Positions 1 to 5,800 of a stretch of DNA of 5,800 bases are shown here, piece after piece. Location of the stretch: contig JAFRCB010000065.1 of assembly GCA_017404585.1 (NCBI GenBank), positions 1 to 5,800 of the forward strand. Reading direction: 5' to 3'. The position numbers and the translations under genes were made by a program. The number at the start of each line of letters is the position of its first letter. Positions within the stretch are counted from its first letter, which is position 1. This DNA is from Lachnospiraceae bacterium (lineage in GTDB: Bacteria; Bacillota; Clostridia; Lachnospirales; Lachnospiraceae). Below the pieces are notes generated by a model. That model did no database searches. It had not been told where the DNA came from and worked only from the letters and a program-made list of their open reading frames with translations.

Positions 1-869
1 CACTCGCAGCCAAAGAATGTCAACATCCGATTAAAACTTTCGCCATCGGCATGTGCGAAGACGCCATCGACCTGAAATATGCACGCCAGGCCGCAGACTT
101 CATCGGCTCGGACCACACTGAAGTCTATATGACACCGGAGGAAGTCACGTCGACTCTCGAAAAGCTCATAGAGCTCCTGGGCACATACGATATTACAACA
201 ATCAGAGCCAGCATGGGCATGTACCTGGTCTGCAAGGCGATCCACGAGATGACAGATATCCGTGTCATCCTGACCGGCGAGATCTCAGACGAAATCTTCG
301 GTTACAAATACACAGACTTTGCCCCGTCAGCGGAAGCCTTCCAGCAAGAGGCCGAGAAGAGAGTCCGGGAGCTTCATATGTACGACGTTCTCCGGGCTGA
401 CCGCTGCATCTCTGTCAACTCGCTGGAAGCCCGTGTTCCCTTCGGCGATCTCGATTTCGTGTCTTATGTGATGAGACTGGATCCGCAGATGAAGCTCAAC
501 ACTTACGGCAAGGGCAAGTATCTTCTCCGCCACGCATTTGAAGGATGCGGCTACCTGCCTGATGAAATCCTCTGGCGCGAGAAAGCCGCTTTCTCGGACG
601 CTGTCGGCCACTCAATGGTCGACTACCTGAAGGAATATGCGGAAACGCAGTATACTGATGAAGAATTCAGGAAGCGCTGCGAACTGTATACGCATGCCCG
701 GCCTTTTACGAAAGAATCTCTTCTGTACCGGGATATATTCGAGAAATACTATCCCGGTCAGGCTGAGATGATTGTGGATTTCTGGATGCCCAACAGAGAA
801 TGGGAGGGCTGCGACGTGAACGATCCGTCGGCCCGCGTCCTGTCGAACTACGGTGCCAGCGGCACATAA
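1..869 (+). CDS. asnB: Asparagine synthase (glutamine-hydrolysing), C-terminal part, cut by left window edge
   Basis: Class-II asparagine synthetases make asparagine from aspartate, ATP and glutamine-derived ammonia in the cytoplasm. The reading frame is open from base 3 to the TAA at 867-869, giving about 288 visible residues. The Met codon at 51 is internal, because in-frame coding (LAAKECQHPIKTFAIG) precedes it. The visible part is the synthetase domain. It shows TYDITTIRAS (around 183-212), the acidic loop TGEISDE (273-293), LHMYDVLRAD, the EARVPF signature (around 426-443) and a KESLLYRDIFE segment near the end, all collinear with E. coli AsnB. The glutaminase domain and the SGGxDSS pyrophosphate loop must lie just off the left edge. 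The acidic loop reads GEISDE followed by FGYKY, where E. coli has GEGSDE followed by FGGY; the Glu and Asp-Glu residues are kept. Length from the acidic loop to the C-terminus (about 198 residues) is near the E. coli value, so the end looks intact. The gene is convergent with dinB. Confidence 0.95.
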   Translation, partial: LAAKECQHPIKTFAIGMCEDAIDLKYARQAADFIGSDHTEVYMTPEEVTSTLEKLIELLGTYDITTIRASMGMYLVCKAIHEMTDIRVILTGEISDEIFGYKYTDFAPSAEAFQQEAEKRVRELHMYDVLRADRCISVNSLEARVPFGDLDFVSYVMRLDPQMKLNTYGKGKYLLRHAFEGCGYLPDEILWREKAAFSDAVGHSMVDYLKEYAETQYTDEEFRKRCELYTHARPFTKESLLYRDIFEKYYPGQAEMIVDFWMPNREWEGCDVNDPSARVLSNYGASGT

Positions 870-927
870 AAAATAAGCGCAACTGACAGGGATAATTACT
901 TCCTATCAATTACACTTATATGGTCAT

Positions 928-965
928 CGACTGCCCGGTTCAAGACCCGGGCAGTCGCTTTTATT
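928..965 (+). terminator. Intrinsic terminator of asnB
   Basis: A perfect 11-bp GC-rich stem (arms 928-938 and 947-957, CGACTGCCCGG against its complement) with an 8-nt loop is followed by CTTTTATT. It lies about 60 bp after the asnB stop. The T-rich tail is present only on the plus strand. Read from the minus strand the hairpin is followed by ATGACCATATAAG, so it would terminate dinB transcripts weakly at best. The 870-927 spacer before it shows no other feature. Confidence 0.87.
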
Positions 966-986
966 GAAATCACCTTCTACTAGCTG

Positions 987-1079
987 TCAATCAAAATCTA
1001 TCTTTGTCATCAGGTTCGTGAAGTCATGATTAGTGCGGCCTCCCCCGACGAAAGTCACTCCGGCAAATGCATCCCCTTT
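987..1079 (-). other. Possible -1-frame C-terminal extension of dinB at an A AAG GGG heptamer
   Basis: Seen in sequence: the zero frame near the dinB end reads AGA AAG GGG ATG and stops 5 codons after GGG. The last A plus AAG GGG (1079 down to 1073) fits the X XXY YYZ slippery pattern. Re-reading it in the -1 frame gives K-G-D followed by AFAGVTFVGGGRTNHDF, then TNLMTKIDFD and a TGA at 987-989, adding 28 codons. One extra G in the four-G run would produce the same fusion. The peptide looks protein-like, but 28 open codons can occur by chance (roughly one in four). Three explanations remain: programmed frameshift, a natural or sequencing indel, or coincidence. No obvious downstream stem or pseudoknot was established, beyond the terminator hairpin further on. 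Confidence 0.3.
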
Positions 1080-2380
1080 CTCAAGGACTTCTCTCCGTAC
1101 CGACTCTGTACCTTCTCCATCATTCCGTCCAGCTTCTTCTTTTTCTCCTCAATCTGAAGCTCTCTCTTTCGCTCTTCCTCCCGCTTCTGATCCTCAGCTT
1201 TCTTCGTCTCCGCCCATGAAAACAGATCCATCTGACGGTAGGCATCCCGATCGATATTGGAACAGCCGACACCTATGAGACGCATGCGCGCGCCCTGGGA
1301 AAACAACCCGTCCGGTCCGTGCAGCAGCGCATACATGAGCTGCTCCGCAGTTTCGCGGATCTCTCTCGGATCGTTGGTCGAAACTGTCAACGTTGTCTGG
1401 CGGGTGTGACGTGCAAATTCCGATGTCTCGAAAATGACATAGACCGTAAAAGCCCGGACTCCGTCTGCCTTAAGCCTCCTTGCGACGCTGTCCGCCAGCT
1501 TCCGAACAATGGGCAGGCCGATGGATTCATAGTTTGCATCGCTGATGTCCTCGCTGGTCGTCGTCTCATTGGAATAGCTCTTGACCTTCTCTCGGACGGG
1601 TTTGACCGGAGACGTGCTGATACCATTTGCATTATTGTGCAGGTATTCCGCGCTCTTTATTCCGAGAATGCTTCGAAGAAGCCCCATATCCGTCTGGGCA
1701 AGTTCCCCGATCGTCCGGATTCCCATACCGGTAAGCTTCTCAGCGGTCTTACTCCCGCAGCCGAAAAGGCTGCCGACCGGAAGCGGCCAGAGCTTTGTCT
1801 GAATCTCATCCGGGTAGAGCGTGTGTATTTTATCCGGTTTCTCAAAGTCACTGGCCATCTTGGCCAGAATCTTGTTCGTGGATATACCGACGTTGACTGT
1901 AAAGCCCAGCGAATCGCGGATTTCATCCTTTATATGCCGTGCCGCGCAGAGCGGGTACGGCTCACCGTCCGCAATCTCCGCAGCGAACAGATGGGCGGAG
2001 TCGGTCATATCGAGAAAGGCTTCATCGATGGATACCTTCTCGACTTTATCCGTGTATTTTTTTAGAATGTCGATAAAATCAGCGGAATACTTGCGGTATG
2101 TCACCCGGTCACCCGGAATGAGGACAAGCTGAGGGCATTTTTTGAGCGCTGAGACGACCGGCTCGCCTGTCGTGACCCCGTATTTTTTGGCCGGGATCGA
2201 CTTTGCCGTGATAATTCCGTGCCTCGTCTGGACATCGCCGCCGACTGCGGAGGGAATGAGCCGAAGGTCCTCCGCATTCGGATCCTCCCTAAGACGCTTG
2301 ACCGCGCTCCAGGAGAGAAAGGCTGAATTCACATCAATATGAAAAATGATACGATCCATCGAATTCCACTGATTCTTCAT
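1055..2380 (-). CDS. dinB: Y-family DNA polymerase IV (translesion polymerase)
   Basis: Error-prone, distributive polymerase of the DinB/UmuC family that copies past DNA lesions. In 441 residues the domains run as follows. Palm and fingers (about 1-200) carry the first catalytic Asp in FHIDVNSAF (D16), the probable steric-gate aromatic F21, the second catalytic pair in SIDEAFLD (D119, E120), and NKILAKMASDFEKP (169-182). The thumb with helix-hairpin-helix (about 203-260) includes LFGCGSKTAEKL. The little finger covers about 265-375. A QMDLF pentapeptide (383-387) fits the sliding-clamp binding consensus. A highly charged Lys/Glu helix (about 392-424) and RYGEKSLRKG follow. The outer ATG at 2380 is given so no residues are lost, but the inner ATG at 2359 (MDRIIFHID) matches where family members usually start; neither has a strong RBS. 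The protein ends soon after RKG (MHLPE, stop), and a -1 frame continues from there (see the separate entry). The gene converges on asnB and lies 152 bp downstream of the HAD gene. I saw no clear LexA box. Confidence 0.95.
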   Translation of the reverse strand: MKNQWNSMDRIIFHIDVNSAFLSWSAVKRLREDPNAEDLRLIPSAVGGDVQTRHGIITAKSIPAKKYGVTTGEPVVSALKKCPQLVLIPGDRVTYRKYSADFIDILKKYTDKVEKVSIDEAFLDMTDSAHLFAAEIADGEPYPLCAARHIKDEIRDSLGFTVNVGISTNKILAKMASDFEKPDKIHTLYPDEIQTKLWPLPVGSLFGCGSKTAEKLTGMGIRTIGELAQTDMGLLRSILGIKSAEYLHNNANGISTSPVKPVREKVKSYSNETTTSEDISDANYESIGLPIVRKLADSVARRLKADGVRAFTVYVIFETSEFARHTRQTTLTVSTNDPREIRETAEQLMYALLHGPDGLFSQGARMRLIGVGCSNIDRDAYRQMDLFSWAETKKAEDQKREEERKRELQIEEKKKKLDGMMEKVQSRYGEKSLRKGMHLPE

Positions 2381-2400
2381 AGATATTCACTGCATTTGAA

Positions 2401-2485
2401 ACAGTTCAGACCGGCAATGCTTTTCTCACGAAGATGGATGCTTTGCTGCCGGAAACGAACTGCATGACCAGCCTGTCTGAACTGT
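2401..2485 (-). repeat. 11-bp perfect inverted repeat with nested stem upstream of dinB
   Basis: ACAGTTCAGAC at 2401-2411 is matched exactly by its complement GTCTGAACTGT at 2475-2485, with 63 bp between them. A second pair, CCGGCA (2411-2416) with TGCCGG (2447-2452), nests inside and abuts the outer arm on one side, so an RNA from the minus strand could form two nearly stacked helices. It ends about 20 bp before the dinB ATG. There is no T-run following it on the minus strand, so it is not a standard terminator of the HAD gene. It could be a leader structure, a protein-binding palindrome or a remnant of a small mobile repeat. Confidence 0.45.
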
Positions 2486-2493
2486 TACCTGCT

Positions 2494-2550
2494 TTTACGC
2501 TGCTGCCCTTAATTTATACTGCTGCCTTTGATTTACGCTGCGTTAGCGAG
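2494..2550 (-). repeat. Imperfect 19-bp direct repeats across the 3' end of the HAD gene
   Basis: On the plus strand, TTTACGCTGCTGCCCTTAA (2494-2512) and TTTATACTGCTGCCTTTGA (2513-2531) agree at 15 of 19 positions. A third copy (from 2532) keeps only the first ten bases, TTTACGCTGC. The third unit contains the TAA stop and last codons of the HAD gene, so the repeat grew out of, or into, the gene end. Since 19 is not a multiple of 3, the copies lie in different frames. Confidence 0.5.
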
Positions 2551-3795
2551 CTCTTCTTCCTCACTCTCAACCTCTGCCTGTTCTTCCGGCTCCGAAACCT
2601 GCTCTCTCTCTACATACTGCTCAGCAGCCTTCGAGATGGTGTCCGGGTAAATCCTGGCAAAGTCTTTTTCCATAGAGACAGGAACATATCCCATTGCAGA
2701 GTACTCTGCAGACTTTTCAGCCCAATCTGCAGTTCCCCACTCCCTCACGGAGTCGTCTGCGACGATCATGTAAGCTTCTGCCGGATACTGATTTCTGCTG
2801 TCAATCGCATAATTCATCATGCTGGTATCGCTGCCGCTGTTTCCGAACGCGAGTACCGGACGCTGACCGATTTCTCTCTCAACATAAATGGACTTGTTGG
2901 CGTTAAGATTCTTCTGGATGAAGCCGCCGGTCAGCACCAGATCATCTCCGTCAGCATACTTGAAATCCATGTTTGAAGCTATATCTTCGTATCCGGGCTG
3001 CTTTACCTCAAAGTCTGTTCCGATTACATGGTTCGGGGTGACATAGTCTTTGATTGGGGAATTAGCAACTATAGCCCTGGTCGTTGTGCGTTCGGTTCCG
3101 CTGATGACATAGATCGTGAAATCGTTCTCATACAGATACTCTACCAGTTCGACCATGGGAAGATAGAAGCCGTCGATATACCGCATGTTGTTAAAGCTGT
3201 CCGTGTATTTTTTGCCGAATTCCACTGCATAATCATAGAACTCATCTACCGTCATCCCGGCATAAGCCTTGGCAAAGTTTCGGGCAAGCGTCTCATCTGC
3301 CTTATATCCCGGCTTGATTTCCTCGGCTGCCTGCTTCAGTTCCTCCGAGACCTGATCCGGATGATCATACAGACAATACTCGATGAACATCATCGTGTCA
3401 TAGTAGGTGTAGAATGTCTCGCATGTGAGTGTTCCGTCCATGTCAAATACAGCAATGCGGTCCTTGACAGGAATGAAGCTGTCTGCATTTGCCTCATCTG
3501 TCACTTTAGTCACATAGTCTCTGAGGCTCTGGGCAGCCGCAGAATCAGCGGACCAATAAGCAGTCAAGGCCTGCTCATTATTTTCCGATTGATTCTCTCC
3601 TGCGGCATTGCTGTCTGCAGTAGTACTCTCTGCCGCATTGCTCTCAGCCGTACTGCTATCTGTTGTAATACTCTCTGTCGCATTCGCTGCATTACCTGCT
3701 GCTCTTTCCCGGCTCATTATTGCAAGCGCGACAACGCAGACAAGAAATGCCGCTGCAATGAGAATCTTTTTAATCAGCTTCGTATTATTACTCAT
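2533..3795 (-). CDS. Membrane-anchored HAD-superfamily phosphatase (phosphoserine-phosphatase-like fold)
   Basis: Predicted haloacid-dehalogenase-type phosphohydrolase held on the outer face of the membrane; substrate unknown. Residues 8-27 form one hydrophobic segment after a KLIKK basic stretch, an uncleaved anchor or signal peptide. A Ser/Thr/Ala/Asn/Glu-rich linker (about 31-76) follows, with a 15-residue near-repeat. The catalytic domain has motif I FDMDGTLT (nucleophile D118, acid/base D120), motif II VISGTE (S232), a likely motif III Lys in NANKSIYV (K301) and motif IV FGNSGSD (D323). About 110 residues between motifs I and II suggest a helical C1-type cap, as in phosphoserine phosphatases and related phosphorylcholine-type enzymes. 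The tail (396-415) has 11 Glu in 20 residues. The start is set by AAGGAG 7 nt upstream. FLVC at residues 17-20 is a poor lipobox, so I do not call it a lipoprotein. The family call is firm; the exact activity and export are inferred. Confidence 0.87.
   Translation of the reverse strand: MSNNTKLIKKILIAAAFLVCVVALAIMSRERAAGNAANATESITTDSSTAESNAAESTTADSNAAGENQSENNEQALTAYWSADSAAAQSLRDYVTKVTDEANADSFIPVKDRIAVFDMDGTLTCETFYTYYDTMMFIEYCLYDHPDQVSEELKQAAEEIKPGYKADETLARNFAKAYAGMTVDEFYDYAVEFGKKYTDSFNNMRYIDGFYLPMVELVEYLYENDFTIYVISGTERTTTRAIVANSPIKDYVTPNHVIGTDFEVKQPGYEDIASNMDFKYADGDDLVLTGGFIQKNLNANKSIYVEREIGQRPVLAFGNSGSDTSMMNYAIDSRNQYPAEAYMIVADDSVREWGTADWAEKSAEYSAMGYVPVSMEKDFARIYPDTISKAAEQYVEREQVSEPEEQAEVESEEEELANAA
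3595..3684 (-). repeat. Two degenerate 45-bp repeats encoding the HAD protein linker
   Basis: Residues 38-52 (NATESITTDSSTAES) and 53-67 (NAAESTTADSNAAGE) agree at 9 of 15 positions, a 45-bp in-frame period. This is a flexible Ser/Thr/Ala linker between the membrane anchor and the catalytic domain. Such repeats are prone to length change without breaking the frame. Confidence 0.55.
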
Positions 3796-3802
3796 TACTC
3801 TT

Positions 3803-3808
3803 CTCCTT
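3803..3808 (-). promoter_or_regulatory. Ribosome binding site of the HAD phosphatase gene
   Basis: The minus strand reads AAGGAG, then 7 nt (AAGAGTA), then ATG at 3795. It is the strongest Shine-Dalgarno sequence in the window and fixes the start of the gene. Confidence 0.85.
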
Positions 3809-3880
3809 TTCTATCACCCTGTTTTTCATCCGGGCTATATTCACGGCTTCGGAAACACCCTTTTGCCGTTACCAAGTTTT

Positions 3881-3889
3881 ATCATACCA
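3881..3889 (-). promoter_or_regulatory. Probable extended -10 promoter of the HAD phosphatase gene
   Basis: The minus strand reads TGGTATGAT, an extended -10 (TGn plus TATGAT, one mismatch to TATAAT) followed by AAAAC. The hexamer 17 bp upstream (TTCCTC) is a poor -35, which an extended -10 can compensate. Predicted transcription starts near 3874, giving a leader of about 80 nt. That leader can form a small 5-bp stem (3843-3847 with 3865-3869). The rest of the 3796-3963 spacer, including the stretch after the EamA stop, shows no convincing terminator. Confidence 0.5.
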
Positions 3890-3963
3890 TAAAATGTGTC
3901 CAAGAGGAACTTTCCCCCATGGCTTGCCAACTTGAAGCAGCAATTACTCAAGCCTATAACCGT

Positions 3964-4389
3964 TTATTTGATATTGATAAATATCAGTCCTACCAGACAG
4001 ATGGCAACTCCGACCAGCTTATTCCATGTCAGAGATTCATGGTAAAGGAAAAATCCAACAAGCAGAAGGGCTGTCGCAAGAAATGCGCTCTGTACAATAA
4101 ATCCTGTGCTGACCTGCCATCCTGCTTTATACGCATATATCCAACCGGCTTCTAACCCCACGATCACAATGCCTAGGATAAACGATGACCAGTTCAGTTT
4201 TCCGCATTCCTTGAGCAAATCCCCATCCGAACCAAGCACAAAATAGAGGACCGCGCACGCTGCCGCTCCCATCAGATACGTAACGATCAATGATGCAAAT
4301 GGATTAATTTCCTCTGGCACTGATTTAGCACAGATCTGATAAACGATATTAGAGGTTACCACAAGTGCCATTGGCCAAATATAAGACAT
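3964..4389 (-). CDS. Single-domain EamA/DMT-family membrane transporter
   Basis: Small integral membrane protein of the drug/metabolite transporter superfamily; substrate unknown. The 141 residues hold about five hydrophobic segments, near 3-21, 32-53, 69-88, 97-116 and 122-140. The arrangement matches one EamA repeat: a charged loop 'AKSVPEEINPF' after helix 1, Glu80 in helix 3 (GLEAGWIYAYKAGW), and a closing helix after the YHESLTWNKLVG loop. Most DMT exporters carry two such repeats (about 300 residues). A one-repeat protein must pair with itself or a partner to make a full transporter. It does not look like a broken half: it has its own ATG, a ribosome binding site and a normal C-terminal end. 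It starts 15 bp after the stop of the upstream TPR gene, so the two are probably one transcript. Family confident, function not. Confidence 0.85.
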   Translation of the reverse strand: MSYIWPMALVVTSNIVYQICAKSVPEEINPFASLIVTYLMGAAACAVLYFVLGSDGDLLKECGKLNWSSFILGIVIVGLEAGWIYAYKAGWQVSTGFIVQSAFLATALLLVGFFLYHESLTWNKLVGVAICLVGLIFINIK

Positions 4390-4399
4390 ATGTCATTAT

Positions 4400-4404
4400 T
4401 CCTT
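4400..4404 (-). promoter_or_regulatory. Ribosome binding site of the EamA gene, directly after the upstream stop codon
   Basis: On the minus strand the TGA stop of the TPR gene (4405-4407) is followed at once by AAGGA and then, about 10 nt later, by the ATG at 4389. A ribosome finishing the first gene covers the start signal of the second, a layout that favours translational coupling. A nearer ATG (ATGACATATG) is in another frame. Confidence 0.65.
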
Positions 4405-5800
4405 TCACGAATCTGGCAAATCTTTCAAAAAATCCTGTGAGAAGCATCCGCTCCAGCTTCCGATCAGAGCTCCGTCGTCCGAGTAAACATTGACCGTATA
4501 GTTTTTCTCAAATATGTTTATCGTGTAGCTGGTCAACTGATAATACACTGTGCTGCTCTCACCTCTGGCACACTCCTCCTCGGATGTCCAGGTGACTGTT
4601 TCCCCATTCTCATTATCAATGAGATCAAACCGGATATGGGTAGTACCATCCGGCGGTCCGCTTGAAAGCGTAGCCCTGATAGCTGCCGCCTGATTAGGGC
4701 CGAGCATAAGCTCAAGACCTGTCTCAATTTCTGCATGCCAGGCGAACATTTTGTCCCTGAATTCCCGAGCGCCGGGATACTCAGATGCAACTAACTCCTC
4801 AATGTAGCCGTATGACAAATCGTCCGGTGCCGCTAAGACCTGACTGCAGTAATTGTATTTTGCTTCAAGACAGAGGGTATCCGCCTCCTTATATCCGGGA
4901 ATTTCCGCGTAAAGAGATGCCGCCTTATCATAATGTGCATCTGACGCGTATTTCCGTGCTAAAAGATATGCGCATTCATTCGCCTTGTCGGCCGAATCCT
5001 TGTATTCGCCGAGCTCTGTGAAGCCGGAACGACCTTTGACATAATCCCCCGAATCCATCTTCTCCTGGGCCTGCAGATAGTCACATTCCAGGATCTGATC
5101 CGTCAGCTTCGGTTCGGAGTCACCATGCACAACATCTTCCTCATAGTCCCGAAGAACTTCGTAAAGCCGGATTGCTTTGTCATATTCACCCGCATCCCGC
5201 TGCGCATGCGCGCTGCTAAGCACGATTTTATAAAAGTTTCCTAATAGTTTTTCCGCTTCTCCGTAACCGACATTCTTAAGCCGTGAGTAGAACTCGAGTG
5301 CCGCAGAGGCATTTGCAGAACTCTTACTCCCTTCAAACTTCTGTTCATACTTTTCCGAAGCACTGCTGCATGCCTCGTACACAGCCTCACGTTCCGCCTC
5401 TTCATCCGGCAGACCTTCAAGATATGTCAGAGCCTCAAAAGCCTCCTCCCATTTATTGGTCTTCAGACAGTATCGGAGCTGACCGCCGATACGGATCGCA
5501 TTTGCTGTCCGCTCATCAACGCCCGATTCCTGAATCGCGGCAACATAATCCACACCTTCCTTAGAGAGGCACAGACCGGTCTCCTGAGGGTCCCCTTTTT
5601 TCGGGGAAGTATATCTCCGGACTACCGTTTTGGCCATCTCCCGGAACTGCTCCTGAGTCTTGGTGTCCATTTTATCATAAGAACACTCTCTGAGCAGCTG
5701 CACACTTGCCTCCGCAATATCATTAGGCTGCGCTTTGACATCTGACGTGACCTGAAGCGCATTATCTATCGTTTCCTGCCGTTTTGCCGGTTTAATTACA
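4405..5800 (-). CDS. TPR-like helical repeat protein with C-terminal beta-rich domain, N-terminus outside the window
   Basis: The frame stays open from the TGA at 4405-4407 to the right edge. The GTG at 5701-5703 is not the real start, since 32 further sense codons lie upstream (ending PAKRQETIDNALQVTSDVKA and on). Counting from that GTG, residues about 65-290 are helical repeats of a degenerate tetratricopeptide/Sel1 kind. Clear units are DAGEYDKAIRLYEVLRDYEE (170-189), DSGDYVKGRSGFTELGEYKD (217-236) and DAHYDKAASLYAEIPGYKEA (255-274). They share 'Y..A...Y/F..L..YK(D/E)(S/A)' and recurrent Cys-x-Tyr helices. Residues about 345-425 look like a beta-rich domain (THIRFDLIDNENGETVTW, YTINIFEKNYTVNVYSDDG). 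Such repeats mediate protein contacts; in Clostridia similar proteins often carry a zinc ribbon or membrane helix at the N-terminus, which cannot be checked here. It precedes and is probably coupled to the EamA gene. I do not recognise a specific function. Confidence 0.75.
   Translation of the reverse strand, partial: VIKPAKRQETIDNALQVTSDVKAQPNDIAEASVQLLRECSYDKMDTKTQEQFREMAKTVVRRYTSPKKGDPQETGLCLSKEGVDYVAAIQESGVDERTANAIRIGGQLRYCLKTNKWEEAFEALTYLEGLPDEEAEREAVYEACSSASEKYEQKFEGSKSSANASAALEFYSRLKNVGYGEAEKLLGNFYKIVLSSAHAQRDAGEYDKAIRLYEVLRDYEEDVVHGDSEPKLTDQILECDYLQAQEKMDSGDYVKGRSGFTELGEYKDSADKANECAYLLARKYASDAHYDKAASLYAEIPGYKEADTLCLEAKYNYCSQVLAAPDDLSYGYIEELVASEYPGAREFRDKMFAWHAEIETGLELMLGPNQAAAIRATLSSGPPDGTTHIRFDLIDNENGETVTWTSEEECARGESSTVYYQLTSYTINIFEKNYTVNVYSDDGALIGSWSGCFSQDFLKDLPDS

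Noticed and set aside
1319..2065. Plus-strand 248-codon frame inside dinB
   Set aside because: Fully antisense to conserved polymerase motifs; the stop-free length follows from dinB codon composition.
2451..2470. LexA/SOS box candidate (GAAC near the dinB leader)
   Set aside because: GAAC is followed by TGCATGAC rather than a GTTC half-site, so it does not meet the Gram-positive SOS box pattern.
2434..2976. Plus-strand 180-codon frame over the dinB/HAD spacer and HAD 3' end
   Set aside because: Antisense to the HAD catalytic domain with no recognisable motif and no credible start signal.
3736..3742. Lipobox in the HAD protein (FLVC)
   Set aside because: Val precedes the Cys and the residues do not fit the usual [L][AST][GA]C pattern; a plain membrane anchor is more likely.
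3896..3963. Possible terminator after the EamA gene (GGCTTG with CAAGCC, plus a TGGCAAGCCA palindrome)
   Set aside because: The stems are short (5-6 bp), the loop is long, and no T-run follows on the minus strand.
3028..4155. Long plus-strand reading frame (375 codons) across the HAD gene start and EamA gene
   Set aside because: It is antisense to two well-supported genes and the spacer, has a Cys/Ile/Arg-rich composition unlike a real protein, no ribosome binding site, and crosses unrelated genes. It is an antisense shadow.
1..5800. Mobile element, CRISPR, phage defence, tRNA or riboswitch
   Set aside because: No recombinase, transposase, regular spaced repeats, tRNA cloverleaf or known riboswitch core could be recognised on either strand.

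Overview
The window looks like a piece of a chromosome from an anaerobic Bacillota (Clostridia), most likely Lachnospiraceae-like. This is inferred from moderate GC content, AAGGAG-type ribosome binding sites, the form of the Y-family polymerase (start MDRIIFHIDVNSAF) and a repeat protein with 'YKDS' motifs of the kind common in that group. There is no rRNA, tRNA, CRISPR array, transposase, integrase or phage gene. The window reads as ordinary housekeeping and accessory chromosome, and I found no convincing new multi-gene system.

Layout, left to right. Positions 1-869 (+) hold the C-terminal synthetase half of an AsnB-type asparagine synthase, cut by the left edge and closed by a strong intrinsic terminator (928-965). 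All other genes are on the minus strand. From right to left these are: a 5'-truncated TPR-like repeat protein (4405-5800); a single-domain EamA/DMT membrane protein (3964-4389) that follows it after 15 bp and is probably translationally coupled; a membrane-anchored HAD-superfamily phosphatase (2533-3795) with its own extended -10 promoter and strong RBS; and a Y-family DNA polymerase IV (1055-2380) that converges on asnB.

The genes do not form one evident pathway. The TPR/EamA pair is probably an operon. The HAD gene has its own promoter. dinB lies 152 bp downstream of the HAD gene behind a structured spacer, and may be read from the HAD promoter or from a promoter I could not identify.

The points most worth a second look are small. 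One is a -1-frame extension at the dinB 3' end starting at an A AAG GGG heptamer. Another is an 11-bp perfect inverted repeat with a nested stem in the dinB leader. A third is a 19-bp-period imperfect repeat across the stop codon of the HAD gene. The gene-free stretches (870-1054, 2381-2532, 3796-3963) are all under 200 bp and are described in the features.
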